Notes under the pieces: model-generated
What the model was told of the DNA's origin: nothing
The model's database searches: none
Seen by the model: the letters and a program-made list of their open reading frames with translations, nothing else
Translations under genes and position numbers: made by a program
Part shown: in pieces, positions 48,615 through 59,619 of the stretch
Position numbering within the stretch: position 1 is the stretch's first letter
How the letters are laid out: each line of letters opens with the position of its first letter
NCBI GenBank assembly: GCA_023376005.1
Contig: CM042142.1
Location: 55,721,762 to 55,785,761 of the forward strand
Origin: Doryteuthis pealeii
Lineage: Eukaryota; Mollusca; Cephalopoda; Myopsida; Loliginidae
DNA length: 64,000 nucleotides
Direction of reading: 5' to 3'

Positions 48615-48945
48615 GAAGAAAATACAACATAAAAAAGAAATACAAGAAAGAAAAAGAAAAGAAAACTATCAAAGTAAAGTAGTGACAATTTTAAATGTAC
48701 TTGCCGCTAACCAATATTGGTGGCCTTTGATAAGGCCAAATTCTAAACTTAGTTCGGTCCCCCTCCCCTCATCTCTACAACAGTCCCGCCCAGTGAATGC
48801 GAAACATCGCGCTGTGTCACGTGATACATGTACTCATATTGAAACATTGGTTTGAACTATGGATACATGAACTCAGGTGGTCAAAGACAATACTGTGTTG
48901 GATTGTTTCTCTTACTCGCCCACCTATAGAAATAGACTCAGTTGG

Positions 48946-48947
<2 letters not shown>
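48615..48947. other. Non-coding stretch
   Basis: The 80-codon frame at 48,613-48,855 is lysine/arginine-rich at its start because of A-rich sequence and shows no domain. Confidence 0.45.

Positions 48948-49007
<60 letters not shown>
48948..49007. repeat. (TA)n microsatellite
   Basis: About 30 uninterrupted TA repeats. Confidence 0.95.
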
Positions 49008-49008
<1 letters not shown>

Positions 49009-49552
49009 GGTGTCTGTGGGTGACTATTATATGCTTCCAAAGCCCGGTAGAGGTCTCAAGAAGGGACTAACTGACTCTCACCGTTAGCATAAAGCAAGGC
49101 TCGTCTGTTATTTATGGTTTTGACCTCTTCTAGTGATCGTAACAGATATATACCGATGTATGTATTTAGCAGTTAAAACTCCGCTTCTTACTGGTAGCTG
49201 AAGACATCCAAGGAGTTAAGGATCGGACTGATGAAAAGTCAGTCTGGTCTCGCTTCCGTCTAGAAATAGTTACAGACGTAACATTATATATATATATGTA
49301 TATATATATTAGTTTATTGCTAAATAAAAAAAAATCTAGGTGAACATCCTTATGTACTTCAATTTTTTACCTACAAAAATTGAAAAAAGCAAGAAGCAAC
49401 CCCACCTGCAACAACTGCTGCATTTATCTTTTTAAAAGGAAAGATGTTTTTTATTTATTTGTTTTCTTTTGAATTGAAGGTAATTTATATGTGTCTTGAT
49501 CTTTATTTCCTTCTTCACTTAATCATTCAGTGAACTTCCCTTGCACTCATTA
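49008..49552. other. Non-coding stretch
   Basis: AT-rich with a second short TA run at 49,285-49,309. No other feature seen. Confidence 0.45.
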
Positions 49553-49822
49553 TATATTTACCAACCCCTCCGCACGCAGGGTGTGACACAAGGTCAATTT
49601 CTTAAGCGGAATTTAACAGGTTTGAAAGCAGAGTTTTCCTTCTCCTAGGCTGGTTACCTAGCCATGGTTAAAGATCCGAGTCTACCTTGCTATTTATCCA
49701 TAGCTGGAGGAAGACTTGTATTCATACTTTTCCAATGTGAAATGCAAACAGGTTCGTCCAGGAATTGAACTCAGGTCGACGAGTCCATTTCCTACGACTC
49801 TAACCATTAGACCACGCGCCTC
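49553..49822 (-). mobile_element. SINE-B, full length, clearest copy
   Basis: The minus strand begins with the tRNA-like head 'ggaggcgcgtggtctaatgg' and the B-box-like 'gagttcaattcctgg', then the body 'aggagaaggaaaactctgc' and the tail 'ggggttggtaaatatataa'. It defines the SINE-B family for this window. Confidence 0.88.
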
Positions 49823-49990
49823 CTTGCACTCATTATAACCAATCTTATTTGGCCCCACTATAAAGGCGGATATGGCTTTCTGGATGATTCTCAATTTTGG
49901 ACTGGATCCAAAACTTCTGGACTGCTTCGAGGGAAACATACTGACCTATATGTGTCAATATTTGTTGCTATTTCCTCGGCAAGTTATCGT

Positions 49991-50166
49991 AGTAAGTAAG
50001 GGGAGGCCTAAAGTCAGTATGGGCCATAAAGTGAGGAAGTCTATCCCCTTTTCACATTACTCCACAGATCCCTGTGATACTCAAACGCTGAGTTGGAATC
50101 GAACCGGTATCGAACCAGGAACCTTGTGATTCCTAGACGGACGCTCTACCGACTGAGCTAGACAGG
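49991..50166 (-). mobile_element. SINE-A, internally deleted
   Basis: The minus-strand head 'tagctcagtcggtagagcg', the B-box 'ttcgataccggttcg' and the tail 'ccttacttact'. The middle of the body (the 'gagctgatggtagg' part) is missing. Confidence 0.8.
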
Positions 50167-50439
50167 AATTAATTTTTCCCAAAATCATTTGTTTCGACCC
50201 CTTTTTTCTGTCAACCCGTGTCGTGTATCACCGAAAAGAGTCAAGATGTCTACTGATGAGACATATCACAGCGAGAGTTGCATTCTTTTTCGGCACGAGT
50301 GAAACAGGGACAAAATGGTCTCAACTGGAATTCGAACTCTCTTCGACGTTTCCATTTTCTTAATCGAACTTCCGACACTTGGTAAACCTATTGGGAAACT
50401 ATATGGTTAATATATACCATCCAAATATTCTCCCCCAGC

Positions 50440-50592
50440 CGTGGATAAATATTAGAGCAGACTGAGATTTTTATTCTTGGTTAGGCAACCAGTCAAGGAG
50501 AAAGAAAACTCTGATTTCAAACCTGTTAAATTTTGCTGAAGATATTGACCTTGTGTCACATCCCACTTGTGTGGAAAGGTTGGTAAATATGC
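50440..50592 (+). mobile_element. SINE-B, 5'-truncated
   Basis: 'ttaggcaaccagtcaagga', 'gaccttgtgtcacatccc' and 'ggttggtaaatatgc'. The tRNA-like head is absent. Confidence 0.75.
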
Positions 50593-50689
50593 ATACTAAT
50601 ATTGGTCCTTAGAAAATGGGAACTCAACTAAAATATCTTCGCCACCAAACTTCTACAAGTAGTATTAGTTTGGGTTAAATTTTCACAGG

Positions 50690-50965
50690 AGTTTAAAAAA
50701 TTGTTAAAAACTGGAAAAAATCTTTTTAAAAAATACCTGGAAAATATTTGAAAAATATTTAAAAGATATTTTTAAAATTGTTAAAAATATTTAAAAAATT
50801 GTTAAAAAAATATTTTTAAAAAATATTTAAACATTTTTTAAAATTGTTAAAAAATATTTTAAAAATTGTTAAAAAATATCTTTAAGATATTTAAAAAAAT
50901 TTTAAGATATTTTAAAAATTGTTAAAAACTGGAAAAATATTTCAAAATATTTCTTTTTATATCTT
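50690..50965. repeat. Degenerate A/T tandem repeat
   Basis: Repeated 'ttgttaaaaa' and 'atatttaaaaaa' phrases with no G/C apart from occasional G. The spacing is irregular (about 25-35 bases). It would be a very low-melting stretch. Confidence 0.8.
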
Positions 50966-51084
50966 TTTAGTTGAGTTCCAGACCAATTAATTTTTATAGA
51001 TTTATGTAGCTTTTCCCGAAGAAGAGGGAGATGTCTATTGTATCAAATATTTCACTTTCCTTCAAATTTACGATATATACTAAA

Positions 51085-51180
51085 TATTATATCCTACTAT
51101 TTACCTATAGCCGGAGAAAGAATAGTTAGATTCATACCTTTCCCAAGGGTATTAACGCTATGTGAAATGCAAACAAGATT
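51085..51180 (-). mobile_element. SINE-B fragment
   Basis: 'tcatacctttcccaagggt' and 'gtgaaatgcaaac' on the plus strand. Only the middle part is kept. Confidence 0.65.
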
Positions 51181-51231
51181 TAAACTAGCATTAGTATATT
51201 CGTAATATAGGAAGAAAATAGGAAGAGTTCC

Positions 51232-51305
51232 CGTGGCGTAATGGATACCATGCTGGACTGGGACATCTTATTAAGCGAGTTCGATATCCATATAAGAGGT
51301 CCACA
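51232..51305 (+). other. tRNA-like sequence, probably a SINE remnant
   Basis: 'cccgtggcgtaatggatac' resembles a tRNA 5' half and 'gcgagttcgatatcc' a B-box. The acceptor ends do not pair well and the anticodon arm is unclear. More likely a tRNA-derived repeat than a gene. Confidence 0.35.
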
Positions 51306-51309
51306 GAGT

Positions 51310-51962
51310 GTTAACTCTGGTTCTTATAAAGCATTGGGTTACTTAAAGGATAAGTACCCAATGCGGAATACTTCAGTTAGGAAAACAACAAACGCGTTAG
51401 TTACATTTATATAACTTTATTATAACATATTAGGAGAACAAAGTTTCCCAGGCTATTTAATGTGACAAGTGTCCAAACATACACAATAGTGTTAATAGAC
51501 AAAGTGGTAACCACTTACTGTAAGTAGAGGCTGTAGCGTCTGGTGTGCACCGTAGGTGTCTGCAGGAGAGAGATGACAAGCACATCCAGGCTTGTTCAGT
51601 GGCATCGGAAGAAGAGGGTTCTCTTCTTGGGTTCCTGTGTTACGTGACCAAAATAGGGTCTCCTGACACGGAAGATTCACCAAAACCCTCAGACACGGGA
51701 GACTGCCCTTACATCCACTTGCGCTATTACGCTTACCTTCGGTCTAAAAGCCTAGGTAAATGTATGAATCTCGTCACTCCAAGCTATGGTTTAAATAGTA
51801 CCACTAATGTTCTTCTACGAGGATGGTTTTGGCATTAAATAACCCACGAATATTTATATATCATTAAATAACGAAACGAAACCAAATCGAAAGGCAAGAT
51901 AAACTTATTAGTACATACCAAGAACATTTAACATTTTAGATACATGATATACTTATAAATTG
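51310..51962. other. Non-coding stretch, unrecognised
   Basis: A 97-codon frame (51,545-51,838) overlaps a minus-strand frame of 63 codons and matches no domain I know. 'gccataccaagaacatt'-type AT-rich sequence follows. No gene claimed. Confidence 0.4.
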
Positions 51963-52205
51963 TACCGTGTTTCCCCGAAAATAAGACATGGCTTACATTA
52001 ATTTTCATTTTTTGAAATATAACACTAGGGCTTATTTTCGGGGGTTTGTGTCACATGGTGTGATTGTGAAGAATGCTTATTTCTTTCGTCTCTCTGTCGC
52101 TCTCAACTAGGTCTTATTTTAAGACGAGGATTATATTGAAATCATCCTGAAAATAACGCTTGCTCTTATTTTGCAGGCAGGTCTTATTTTCGGAGAAACA
52201 CCGTA
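51963..52205. mobile_element. Mariner-type MITE with TIRs and TA duplications
   Basis: The left end 'ccgtgtttccccgaaaataa' and the right end, read inverted as 'cggtgtttctccgaaaataa', form roughly 23-25-bp terminal inverted repeats with two or so mismatches. TA dinucleotides sit at 51,963-51,964 and 52,204-52,205. The interior of about 190 bases holds further 'gtcttatttt' repeats and no transposase frame. The ends are of the Tc1/mariner type, so it is non-autonomous. Confidence 0.85.
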
Positions 52206-52561
52206 TTAAAAGTGAAAAATACACAAACTTGTCCTAAAGCTAAAACTATACACATGAACAAGCAGTATGCGTAAGGGGTACAATTAGAAAAAAGGTTGAC
52301 TTGATAAGCATAAGATAGCCAAGTGGCTATACCGTTCCCTGGAAGGGGTCAGAGATAACGTCTCTACTGTTCAAAGACCAGAGGTAGAAAACGTGTGAAT
52401 TGTTTTTTGGAACTATCTTGTTCCAAACTTTACTAAACTTAGATTTTAGATAATTCTACTCACCAGTAACAAAAGACACACGGTCGTTAAAAAGCTACTA
52501 AAATCTAATAATTTTAGGTTTCAACTTAGTGTCATCACTAAAAATTATTCAGTTGACTGGT

Positions 52562-52562
<1 letters not shown>

Positions 52563-52621
<59 letters not shown>

Positions 52622-52741
52622 GACTGTTGAGAGAAAAAGAGCAAAAATCAAGTAAAAGAAAGGCAAAATCTAAAAGGAAGGATAGTAGAAATAAAATAAA
52701 AAATAAAACAAAATGACGGATCAAAAGTAGTGAGAATCTAA

Positions 52742-52802
<61 letters not shown>
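52563..52802. repeat. Two (GA)n microsatellites
   Basis: Runs at 52,563-52,618 and 52,746-52,799, matching 158-368 in copy A but with different lengths. Confidence 0.95.
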
Positions 52803-53159
52803 GAATGGGGTGGGTTCTGACAAAGTGTCAAGTCGTGTCACCAATCTATTTCGCGTTTGTGTTGGAAGTTATCAGTTGCATGTAAAAGATAATGTTAGAG
52901 TATATCAACCGTATTTATTCGTGTATAATGCTAGAAAATGTATATCAGACTCAAAGCTAATGGTTGGATGAGGGTCATATACACGATCGTGATATTTTTG
53001 ACAATTTTGTTCACGAATTTTTTTTTCGTGGCATTAAACCATCACGTTTGTCTTCTTTTAAGTGCCCATAGATAACCAACCTCCCCTGTCAGCAAGGCTT
53101 AGACTACGCTGACTTTATCCTCTGCATAGGGGTAAGACGCCCCAAATAAAAAGGATTTC

Positions 53160-53610
53160 CTCGACATAACACTAAACTGATGGTGAGGCTCCAGTTCTGG
53201 AAATTTGTGGAATATATATATTTACCAACCCCTCCTCACAAACAGGATGTGACACAAAGTCAATTTTTTAACAGGTTTGAATTTTTCCTTCTCCTAGACT
53301 GGTTACCTAGCCAAGGTTAAAGATCCCAGTGAGCGCTACTATTTATCCATAGCTGGAGGGAGAGTAGTTGGATGCATACCTTTCCCAAGGGTATTAGCGC
53401 GATCTGAAATGCAAACAGCCTAGTCCAGGATTTTAACTCTCGTTGAGGAGTCCATTTCCTACAACTCTAACTATTACTCTAAGAGCCTCCACTGTGGAAT
53501 ATTGAGTACTCCTTCATTACCATTACCCCCTGATCCACTCTGAGCCGGAGTGGTAGTAGCTGTCACTGTCCCAACTATGCATTAAATAGATATGTTTTAA
53601 AATTATTTGT
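53160..53610 (+). mobile_element. Family R split by SINE-B (copy B)
   Basis: Same arrangement as 660-1,170, with the SINE-B at 53,216-53,492 inserted between 'ctggaaatttgtgg' and 'gagtactccttcatta'. Confidence 0.7.
53216..53492 (-). mobile_element. SINE-B (copy B)
   Basis: Flanked by 'tgtggaatat' at 53,206-53,215 and 53,493-53,502, the same target-site duplication as in copy A. About 16 bases shorter in the middle than the copy A version. Confidence 0.78.
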
Positions 53611-53745
53611 ATTAGATAAAAATACTTAATATCACATAACTGTGTGCAAAGTATTTGTATTAGATAAGAATATTTCATATCATATAACTGTGTTCAAATT
53701 ATTTGTATTAGATAAGAATATTTCATATCATATAACTGTGTTTGA
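53602..53745. repeat. 48-bp satellite, about 3 units (copy B)
   Basis: Three head-to-tail units of the motif that fills 1,180-12,835 in copy A, with the same flanks on both sides ('aaatagatatgttttaaaa' and 'tgtttgaactatttatc'). Confidence 0.92.
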
Positions 53746-53818
53746 ACTATTTATCTTAAGAGTAGTTACTTGAAGCTATAATTGTTTATAAGTGCTTATT
53801 AATTTCTTGAAACCATAA

Positions 53819-54052
53819 AAGTAAGTAAAGTCTTCGGGTGTCCTAATGTCAGTATCAGCCAGATAGCAAGAGAGTCTATCCCCTTTTCAATAGCGAGATT
53901 ATTTTAGCATCTGAGGTGGAGCGCCACACCTACCATCAGCTACTCACTTTACAGCACAGATCCCTGTGCTACTCATACGCTGAGTTTGCGAGGGCCGGCA
54001 TCGAACTAAGAACCTTGTGATTCCTAGCCGAACACTCTACTGACTGAGCTAA
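53819..54052 (-). mobile_element. SINE-A (copy B)
   Basis: Counterpart of 12,908-13,138, including the flanking 'aaaccata' phrases. Cleaner here, with 'ttcgatgccggccctcg' on the minus strand. Confidence 0.82.
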
Positions 54053-54400
54053 AACCATATAACTGTGTGCAAACAAATTACAATTATTGAATAGAAGAAC
54101 ATTTCTTGAAACCATATAATCATTAGTATTAGACTGGAATACTTGAAATCATACAATTGTGTGCAAATTATTTGTAATAGCAAGGAATACATCATATCAT
54201 ATAACTATATGCAAATTATTTGTATTAAGAATAGTTACTTGAAGCCATAATCTTTTACTATCGATTATAATTTGTTACTTGAAACCATATAATTTTGTGC
54301 AAACAAATGACTAATTATTAAATAGAAATAATTACTTGAAATCACATCATTATTAGTATTTATTAGTATTAGGTATTATACTTAAAAATCAATCAATCAA
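54053..54400. repeat. Degenerate satellite margin (copy B)
   Basis: Diverged 48-bp-type units ('gtgtgcaaa', 'tacttgaaa(c/t)cata'). Confidence 0.65.
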
Positions 54401-54654
54401 AGATGACTAAGTCAGGAATTTACGCTGGCTTCTAAAATCACCTTATTGCGCCAGTGGTGTGCCAACATCATGATCCAGTGGAGGTGGTGGTGGTGGTGGT
54501 GGTGGGGTAGAGCTCAGCCCCCTACCCCACCCAATGGGCAATAAATACTGATTCAGATTTTTCAAAGCTTCACCTAACCGCCCACTTTCAAATTCTCCAC
54601 ATTCATAGTTCAGGAGTATAGGGGCAAAAGTTAGGCAGTATATTTCAATGTTAC

Positions 54655-54696
<42 letters not shown>

Positions 54697-54925
54697 ACCA
54701 ACCCCTCCGAACACGCAGGATTTGACACAAGGTCAATTTCTTAAGCATAGTTTAACAGATTTGAATTCAGAGTTTTCCTTCTCCTCGACTGGTTGTCTAA
54801 CCAAGGCCAGTATAACCTACCATAACTGGAGGGAGAATAGCTGGATTCATACCTTTCCCAAGGGTATTAGAGCTGTGTGAAATGTCAAGAGCTTCGTCCA
54901 GGATTTGAACGAGTCTATTTCATAC
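54697..54925 (-). mobile_element. SINE-B (copy B)
   Basis: Counterpart of 14,025-14,250, preceded by (TA)n(TG)n at 54,654-54,696 but without the SINE-A found in copy A. Confidence 0.78.
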
Positions 54926-55684
54926 GATATTTCAGTGCTATAGTAACGCAAAGGGGCTTTTTGGTTCGGGAGCTGCGCCCTCCTGAGGCTGCGCCCCGGG
55001 GCAGTTGCCCTTTCCTGACCACCCCCAACTTTGTTCCGTCGCTGCATTGCGCATAGTGAACACCGATTGTTTGATATGTTCCATGCAGAGTAAAGTAGAG
55101 ATCCCATCACGCACACACACACACACACACACACAATGAAATATATGAATGTTTTTATTTACCAAAATAGAAAGTCACGTGATGCCCGAGATTGAATTGC
55201 ACACGATTAAAAAAAAAACCCGGCCTATCTGCGCTGAGGGTATGAATATTCGATACAACGACTGCCATGATAAATGGCGACCGCATATTCATCGGCCTTT
55301 TTTAAGCGAACTGCTTGAAAATTTCACAGCATTACAGATAATGTGCTTAAGCTACAGAAATAAGTCAATCAATAGAAAAAGAGTTCTTTGAGGAGATACT
55401 TTGCCCTAGATATGAATATAGGGCATTTTCTTTTTTTTTTTTCGATAGTCCCTACCAAAACTTACGTCCATTACTTTAAAGTACGGTAGCCTAAAAAAAC
55501 AAAAGTTGCATTTTCTTTTTCTCGATGAAAACAGATCTGTCGTTAGTTTTCCCGACTCAAGACGAAAACACCAAACCCTGAACAAGGGATAGGGTGTAAG
55601 GAAAAATGCTGATATTCTCTCATCCGGTATCCAACAGTAGATTTCGCTGCAAAAATCAAAAGCCATTGTTACACGTGAGCTGGA
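54926..55684. other. Non-coding block with GC-rich patch and CA tract (copy B)
   Basis: Collinear with 14,251-14,999. GC-rich patch at 54,965-55,020 and CA run at 55,110-55,134. Confidence 0.6.
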
Positions 55685-56790
55685 TATGACAAACCCTCCA
55701 TTGCCATTACTCCCAGGTCCACTCTGTGTCTTTGGTATGACGCTAAACTGCATCTAATGGTAAGGTTCCAGTTCTGGAGCTCTGTGGTGTGTGGACAATC
55801 CCTCCATTGCCATTACTCCCAGGTCCACTCTGTGTCTTTGGTATGACGCTAAACTGCATCTAGTGGTGAGGTGCTAGTTCTGGAGCTCTGCGGAGTGTGG
55901 ACAATCCCTCCATTGCCATTACTCCCAGGTCCACTCTGTCTTTGGTATGACGCTAAACTGCATCTAGTGGTGAGATTCCAGTTCTGGAACTCTGTGAAGT
56001 GTGGACAATCCCTCCATTGCCATTACTCCCAGGTCCACTCTGTGTCTTTGGTATGACGCTAAACTGCATCTAGTGGTGAGTTTCAGTTCTGGAACTCTGT
56101 GGAGTGTGGACAATCCCTCCATTGCCATTACTCCCAGGTCCACTCTGTCTTTGGTATGACGCTAAACTGCATCTAGTGGAGGTTCCAGTTCTGGAGCTCT
56201 GCGGAGTGTGGACAATCCCTCCATTGCCATTACTCCCAGGTCCACTCTGTCTTTGGTATGACGCTAAACTGCATCTAGTGGTGAGGTTCCAGTTCTGGAA
56301 CTCTGTGGAGTGTGGACAATCCCTCCATTGCCATTACTCCCAGGTCCACTCTGTGTCTTTGGTATGACGCTAAACTGCATCTAGTGGTGAGGTTTCAGTT
56401 CTGGAGCTCTGTGGAGTGTGGACAATCCCTCCATTGCCATTACTCCCAGGTCCACTCTGTCTTTGGTATGACGCTAAACTGCATCTAGTGGTGAGGTTCC
56501 AGTTCTGGAACTCTGTGGAGGGTGGACAATCCCTCCATTGCCATTACTCCCAGGTCCACTCTGTGTCTTTGGTATGACGCTAAACTGCATCTAGTGGTGA
56601 GGTGCTAGTTCTGGAGCTCTGCGGAGTGTGGAGTAACCATTTATTGCCATTACTCCCAGGTCCACTCTGACCCATAATGGTAGTACCTGTTAGGGTCCGA
56701 TCTATGATCTAAATAGTTAAAAAATGAGTTAAAAAAATTTGAATAACTAGCAATGTATACATATATAAAGGACATTGGTGTGTATGTATG
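55685..56790 (+). repeat. 105-bp tandem array (about 9 units) within family R
   Basis: 'cctccattgccattactcc' recurs at about 55,692, 55,801, 55,907, 56,011, 56,116, 56,218, 56,322, 56,428 and 56,532. The period of 102-106 bp equals 35 codons, which explains the repetitive frames across it. The unit is an internal segment of family R, amplified in place, and the family's 3' part follows at 56,620-56,720. Confidence 0.9.
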
Positions 56791-56841
56791 TATGTCCGGA
56801 TGAAATTACGAAAATAAAACAATTGACGACAAAGTAAATAT

Positions 56842-57062
56842 TCGGCTAGAAACCACATGGTTCCTAGTTCAATACCGGTCCTCGCCAACTCAGTGTATGA
56901 GTAGCACAGGGATCTGTGCGGTAAAGTAAGGAGCTGGTGGTAGGTGTGGCGCTCCACCTCAGATGTTAAAAAGCAATCTACTTGGTCTAGCGCTATTGAA
57001 AAGGGGATAGAATCCCATCGCCAACTGGCTGATACCAACTTTAGGCCGCCCTGTCGACTTAA
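56842..57062 (+). mobile_element. SINE-A, 5'-truncated (copy B)
   Basis: From 'attcggctagaaaccacat' to 'ccgccctgtcgactt'. Counterpart of 15,505-15,715 and the last element shared by the two copies. Confidence 0.82.
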
Positions 57063-57479
57063 ATATGTGTATACATTAAATATCCTGTATTTGTGCAAAA
57101 AAATTATGAAGATTTGATTTATATTCGAAGATATTTAAAAATTAAAATATACAAAGGAATAGGATTCAAATTTTATTTAAAGATGTCCAGCATTTGTAGA
57201 TCTCAAAATTTAACAAATCAATACACCAGCTTCCACCCTCTCTCTAACCAGGCGACGCTGGGTAGCACCTTCTAGTAATGAATAAAACAATTTCTTCGGC
57301 ATAAAATAACCAAGAGTCGACATGCCGTAAAATCCGACCAACCGCCCAACCAATCAACTATTTATACACTCTAAGTCAACTCTCGTTATAATTCATAAAC
57401 TCTTCATCGCGGTCAATAAATAGAACGACATATAGGCCGTTCGAGGTCATAGCCTAACTGGCGGATAGGTATTTGCCTC
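57063..57479. other. Non-coding stretch with a family R-type hairpin tail
   Basis: 'tcttcggcataaaataacc' and 'cgacatgccgtaaaatcc' at 57,290-57,340 form the family R 3' hairpin, with a CCAACC-type tail, without a recognisable family R body upstream. The phrase 'gcgacgctgggtagcacc' is at about 57,252. Confidence 0.55.
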
Positions 57480-57745
57480 ATACCCCACTTGTATGGGCTG
57501 GGCACAAGGCCTCGTTTTAATGTGGGCCCACCCACAAGCCGAAGCTCATAGTTGGGAAAGAAAAAAAATTGCGTCGATCCCCTCGGCATTCCCCCTCAAG
57601 GGGGGCACCTCAGGCGCTGGGCAATAAACCCAGCCCTGTCCCCAAGGGGGCAGGTATTGCCTGGGGAAAAGCCCCCTGGGATCGACGCTATTAACTTGTA
57701 AAGATACAGGGCCGAAGCCACTGGACCCCCACCCTGTTGGGCGGG
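57480..57745. repeat. GC-rich dispersed foldback repeat (independent copy)
   Basis: 'gcgtcgatccc' (about 57,571) and 'gggatcgacgc' (about 57,678) are inverted partners. The interior 'aggtattgcctgggg' and 'gccgaagccactgga' match 22,186-22,450 and 36,880-37,140. Confidence 0.8.
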
Positions 57746-58000
57746 TTTACATGCATGGCCTAACTGGCGGACATAACGGTGAGCAATCACGTGACAAGGA
57801 ATTCAGTCTTTTTTTTAGGGGGGGGGCAATCGAAAGACACCACAGACCGAATTTGTAGAAGCTTCTTGATCCCACCAAAAGCATATACATGAGTAATTGA
57901 TCTGCGAGACAAGCTTGCTAACCATTAAACCACGATAGGACGCCCAACATTTGCTGGTAAGTAAGTTCCTACACTTCGTATATGTTTTTTTTTATTCAGA
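57746..58000. other. Non-coding stretch with SINE-C remnant
   Basis: 'gcttgctaaccattaaacc' with 'aggacgcc' at about 57,910-57,946 is an inverted SINE-C head fragment. Poly-T and poly-G runs lie at 57,809-57,826. Confidence 0.5.
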
Positions 58001-58160
58001 GGCGTCCCATCTTGGTGTAATGGTTAACAAGCTAGTTTCGCATATCCATTATTTCTGGACAGCGAGTTTGATCCTCGCTGGATGCCCCCATACCTGCGAC
58101 CTTGTGTCACATCCAACCCGTGGCGAACGGGTTGGGTAAATACTTCATACTCTTTATTTA
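58001..58160 (+). mobile_element. SINE-C, first of a tandem pair
   Basis: tRNA-like head 'ggcgtcccatcttggtgta' with 'atggttaacaagc' and the B-box-like 'gagtttgatcctcgctgga'. The tail 'gaccttgtgtcacatcc' and 'gggttgggtaaatac' is shared with SINE-B. Confidence 0.75.
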
Positions 58161-58292
58161 GGTGCATCCCATAGTGGTGTAATGGTTAGCCATCTAGTAT
58201 CGCATATCCATTACAACTGAATAGTGAGTTTGATCCTCGCAGGATGTCCATAATTGTGACCTTGTGTTATATTGAATAAATACCTTCATACT
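58161..58292 (+). mobile_element. SINE-C, second of a tandem pair
   Basis: 'gtgcatcccatagtggtgt', 'atggttagccatc', 'gagtttgatcctcgcagga' and the tail 'tgaccttgtgtta'. Shorter tail than the first copy. Confidence 0.75.
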
Positions 58293-59099
58293 ATTCATTC
58301 ATTATCTTGTATATCTATATTAATATTCGTGCTACTTAAAAGTGCGCCTGTTATAATCTTGCGACATATTCTGGTTAAAAATGAGACCGTCCAAATCGTC
58401 CAAATGCAAAAATTAAATCTTGATTATCTGGTGTTGCTTATTCGCCGAATTTTTATTTCTTATGAAAAATATAGAAAATATGAAAAAGAAAGAAAGAAAA
58501 AAAAATGGTCAGCGGGAGTTAACTCAAGATTATTATACTTTTTATATATTGAACTATTTTGCAATAACTCTTAAGTAAACATATCAAACGTCGTAATAAT
58601 CAAATTATTATACTGTGGTATATTCACAGGTCCTGCTAGTATATCAATAAATTGATTGTTGTTAAATACAGTGATTATCACTTATCTTTTGTGTATTGCT
58701 TTCACCTACGCCATATTGAATTCATTCAACGATTTTGATGTCCATAATTGGCTTCTCAGTAATTGATGATGAACATCAATCAATGGTTCGAACACAAACA
58801 ACCGCCGAAAAGTTCATTAAAAAAAAAAGAAAGAAAAAAGAAAAAAAAAAAGCATTCATTTCCTCTCGCAAGAAATCCTAAAAGATGTACACATAAAAAG
58901 TAATTGTTTGTTTACGAGGCCAGTTAAAAGTGTTTTTTTGCTCATAGGTATAGAAAGAGATACAGACAACATGTCTGACTCTTTTTTATTTTATTTATCT
59001 ACGACCATCTACATAGACTATCGAATCTCAGGGCTGATTGATTTATATTTTAACGTAATTGTTTCTTAAGAGTTTGTTTTTGCGTTTTTTTTTAAGTAT
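58293..59099. other. AT-rich non-coding stretch
   Basis: A 100-codon frame at 58,272-58,574 has an A-rich lysine run and no domain. Poly-A blocks at 58,495-58,506 and 58,818-58,851. Confidence 0.45.
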
Positions 59100-59225
59100 T
59101 CCAGATTTATTTGACACATGGAGTGGGCCCCTAATAGGTACTACTACTTCAGGATAGATTAATGGCAATGAAGAGGTACTCCACACTCTCCAGATCTCTA
59201 CAACCACCAGATGCAGTTTAGAATT
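59100..59225 (-). mobile_element. Family R fragment
   Basis: The minus strand has 'gtggagtacctcttcattg' and 'agtagtacctattaggggc'. Confidence 0.6.
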
Positions 59226-59454
59226 ACGAAGGACACCTATTTGTGTGTGTGTGGGGGAGGAGTCAATTTGATTGAAACGTCTTCTGAAAGTCTGGAGTAC
59301 CATTTCATGAATTATTTGAACTAATAACCCCATTTTTATTAACCCTGTCACGTTCATTGTACGTTTATATTTACATTCTTTGTTGAATCTTAAGAGTTGT
59401 TTTTGCACACATTCCCATCGCCTGCAGAGGGTTAAGGTCCATCAACCCAATAAA

Positions 59455-59575
59455 AAAAGGAAGTCCCAGATATAACACTAAAGTGCATCTGATGGTTGGG
59501 GAGATTTGGGTAGTGTTGAGTATCCCTTTATTGCCATTACTCCCAGGTCCACTAACCTGAAGTAGTAATGTTAGA
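59455..59575 (+). mobile_element. Family R fragment
   Basis: 'aacactaaagtgcatctga', 'ttgccattactcccaggtc' and 'cctgaagtagtaatg'. It lies directly before the RT remnant. Confidence 0.6.
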
Positions 59576-59619
59576 CGCAGTAAGCAGAATGTAACAAGTA
59601 ATAACCATTCATTGCATTG

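Larger units (their letters stand above)
52409..57060. repeat. Direct-repeat copy B (short form)
   Basis: Collinear with 1-15,715. Its start 'tttggaactatcttgttcc' equals base 1 of the window, so the real duplicated unit may extend left of the window. Sequence is cleaner than copy A. Confidence 0.92.

Noticed and set aside
51545..51838. 97-codon frame in single-copy sequence
   Set aside because: No recognised domain, overlaps an opposite-strand frame, no splice or promoter context that I can support.
56104..56367. Repetitive 87-codon frame with a 35-residue period
   Set aside because: Produced by the 105-bp tandem repeat, whose unit is a non-coding family R segment.
58272..58574. 100-codon frame
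   Set aside because: AT-rich composition with a Lys run and no domain; likely chance.
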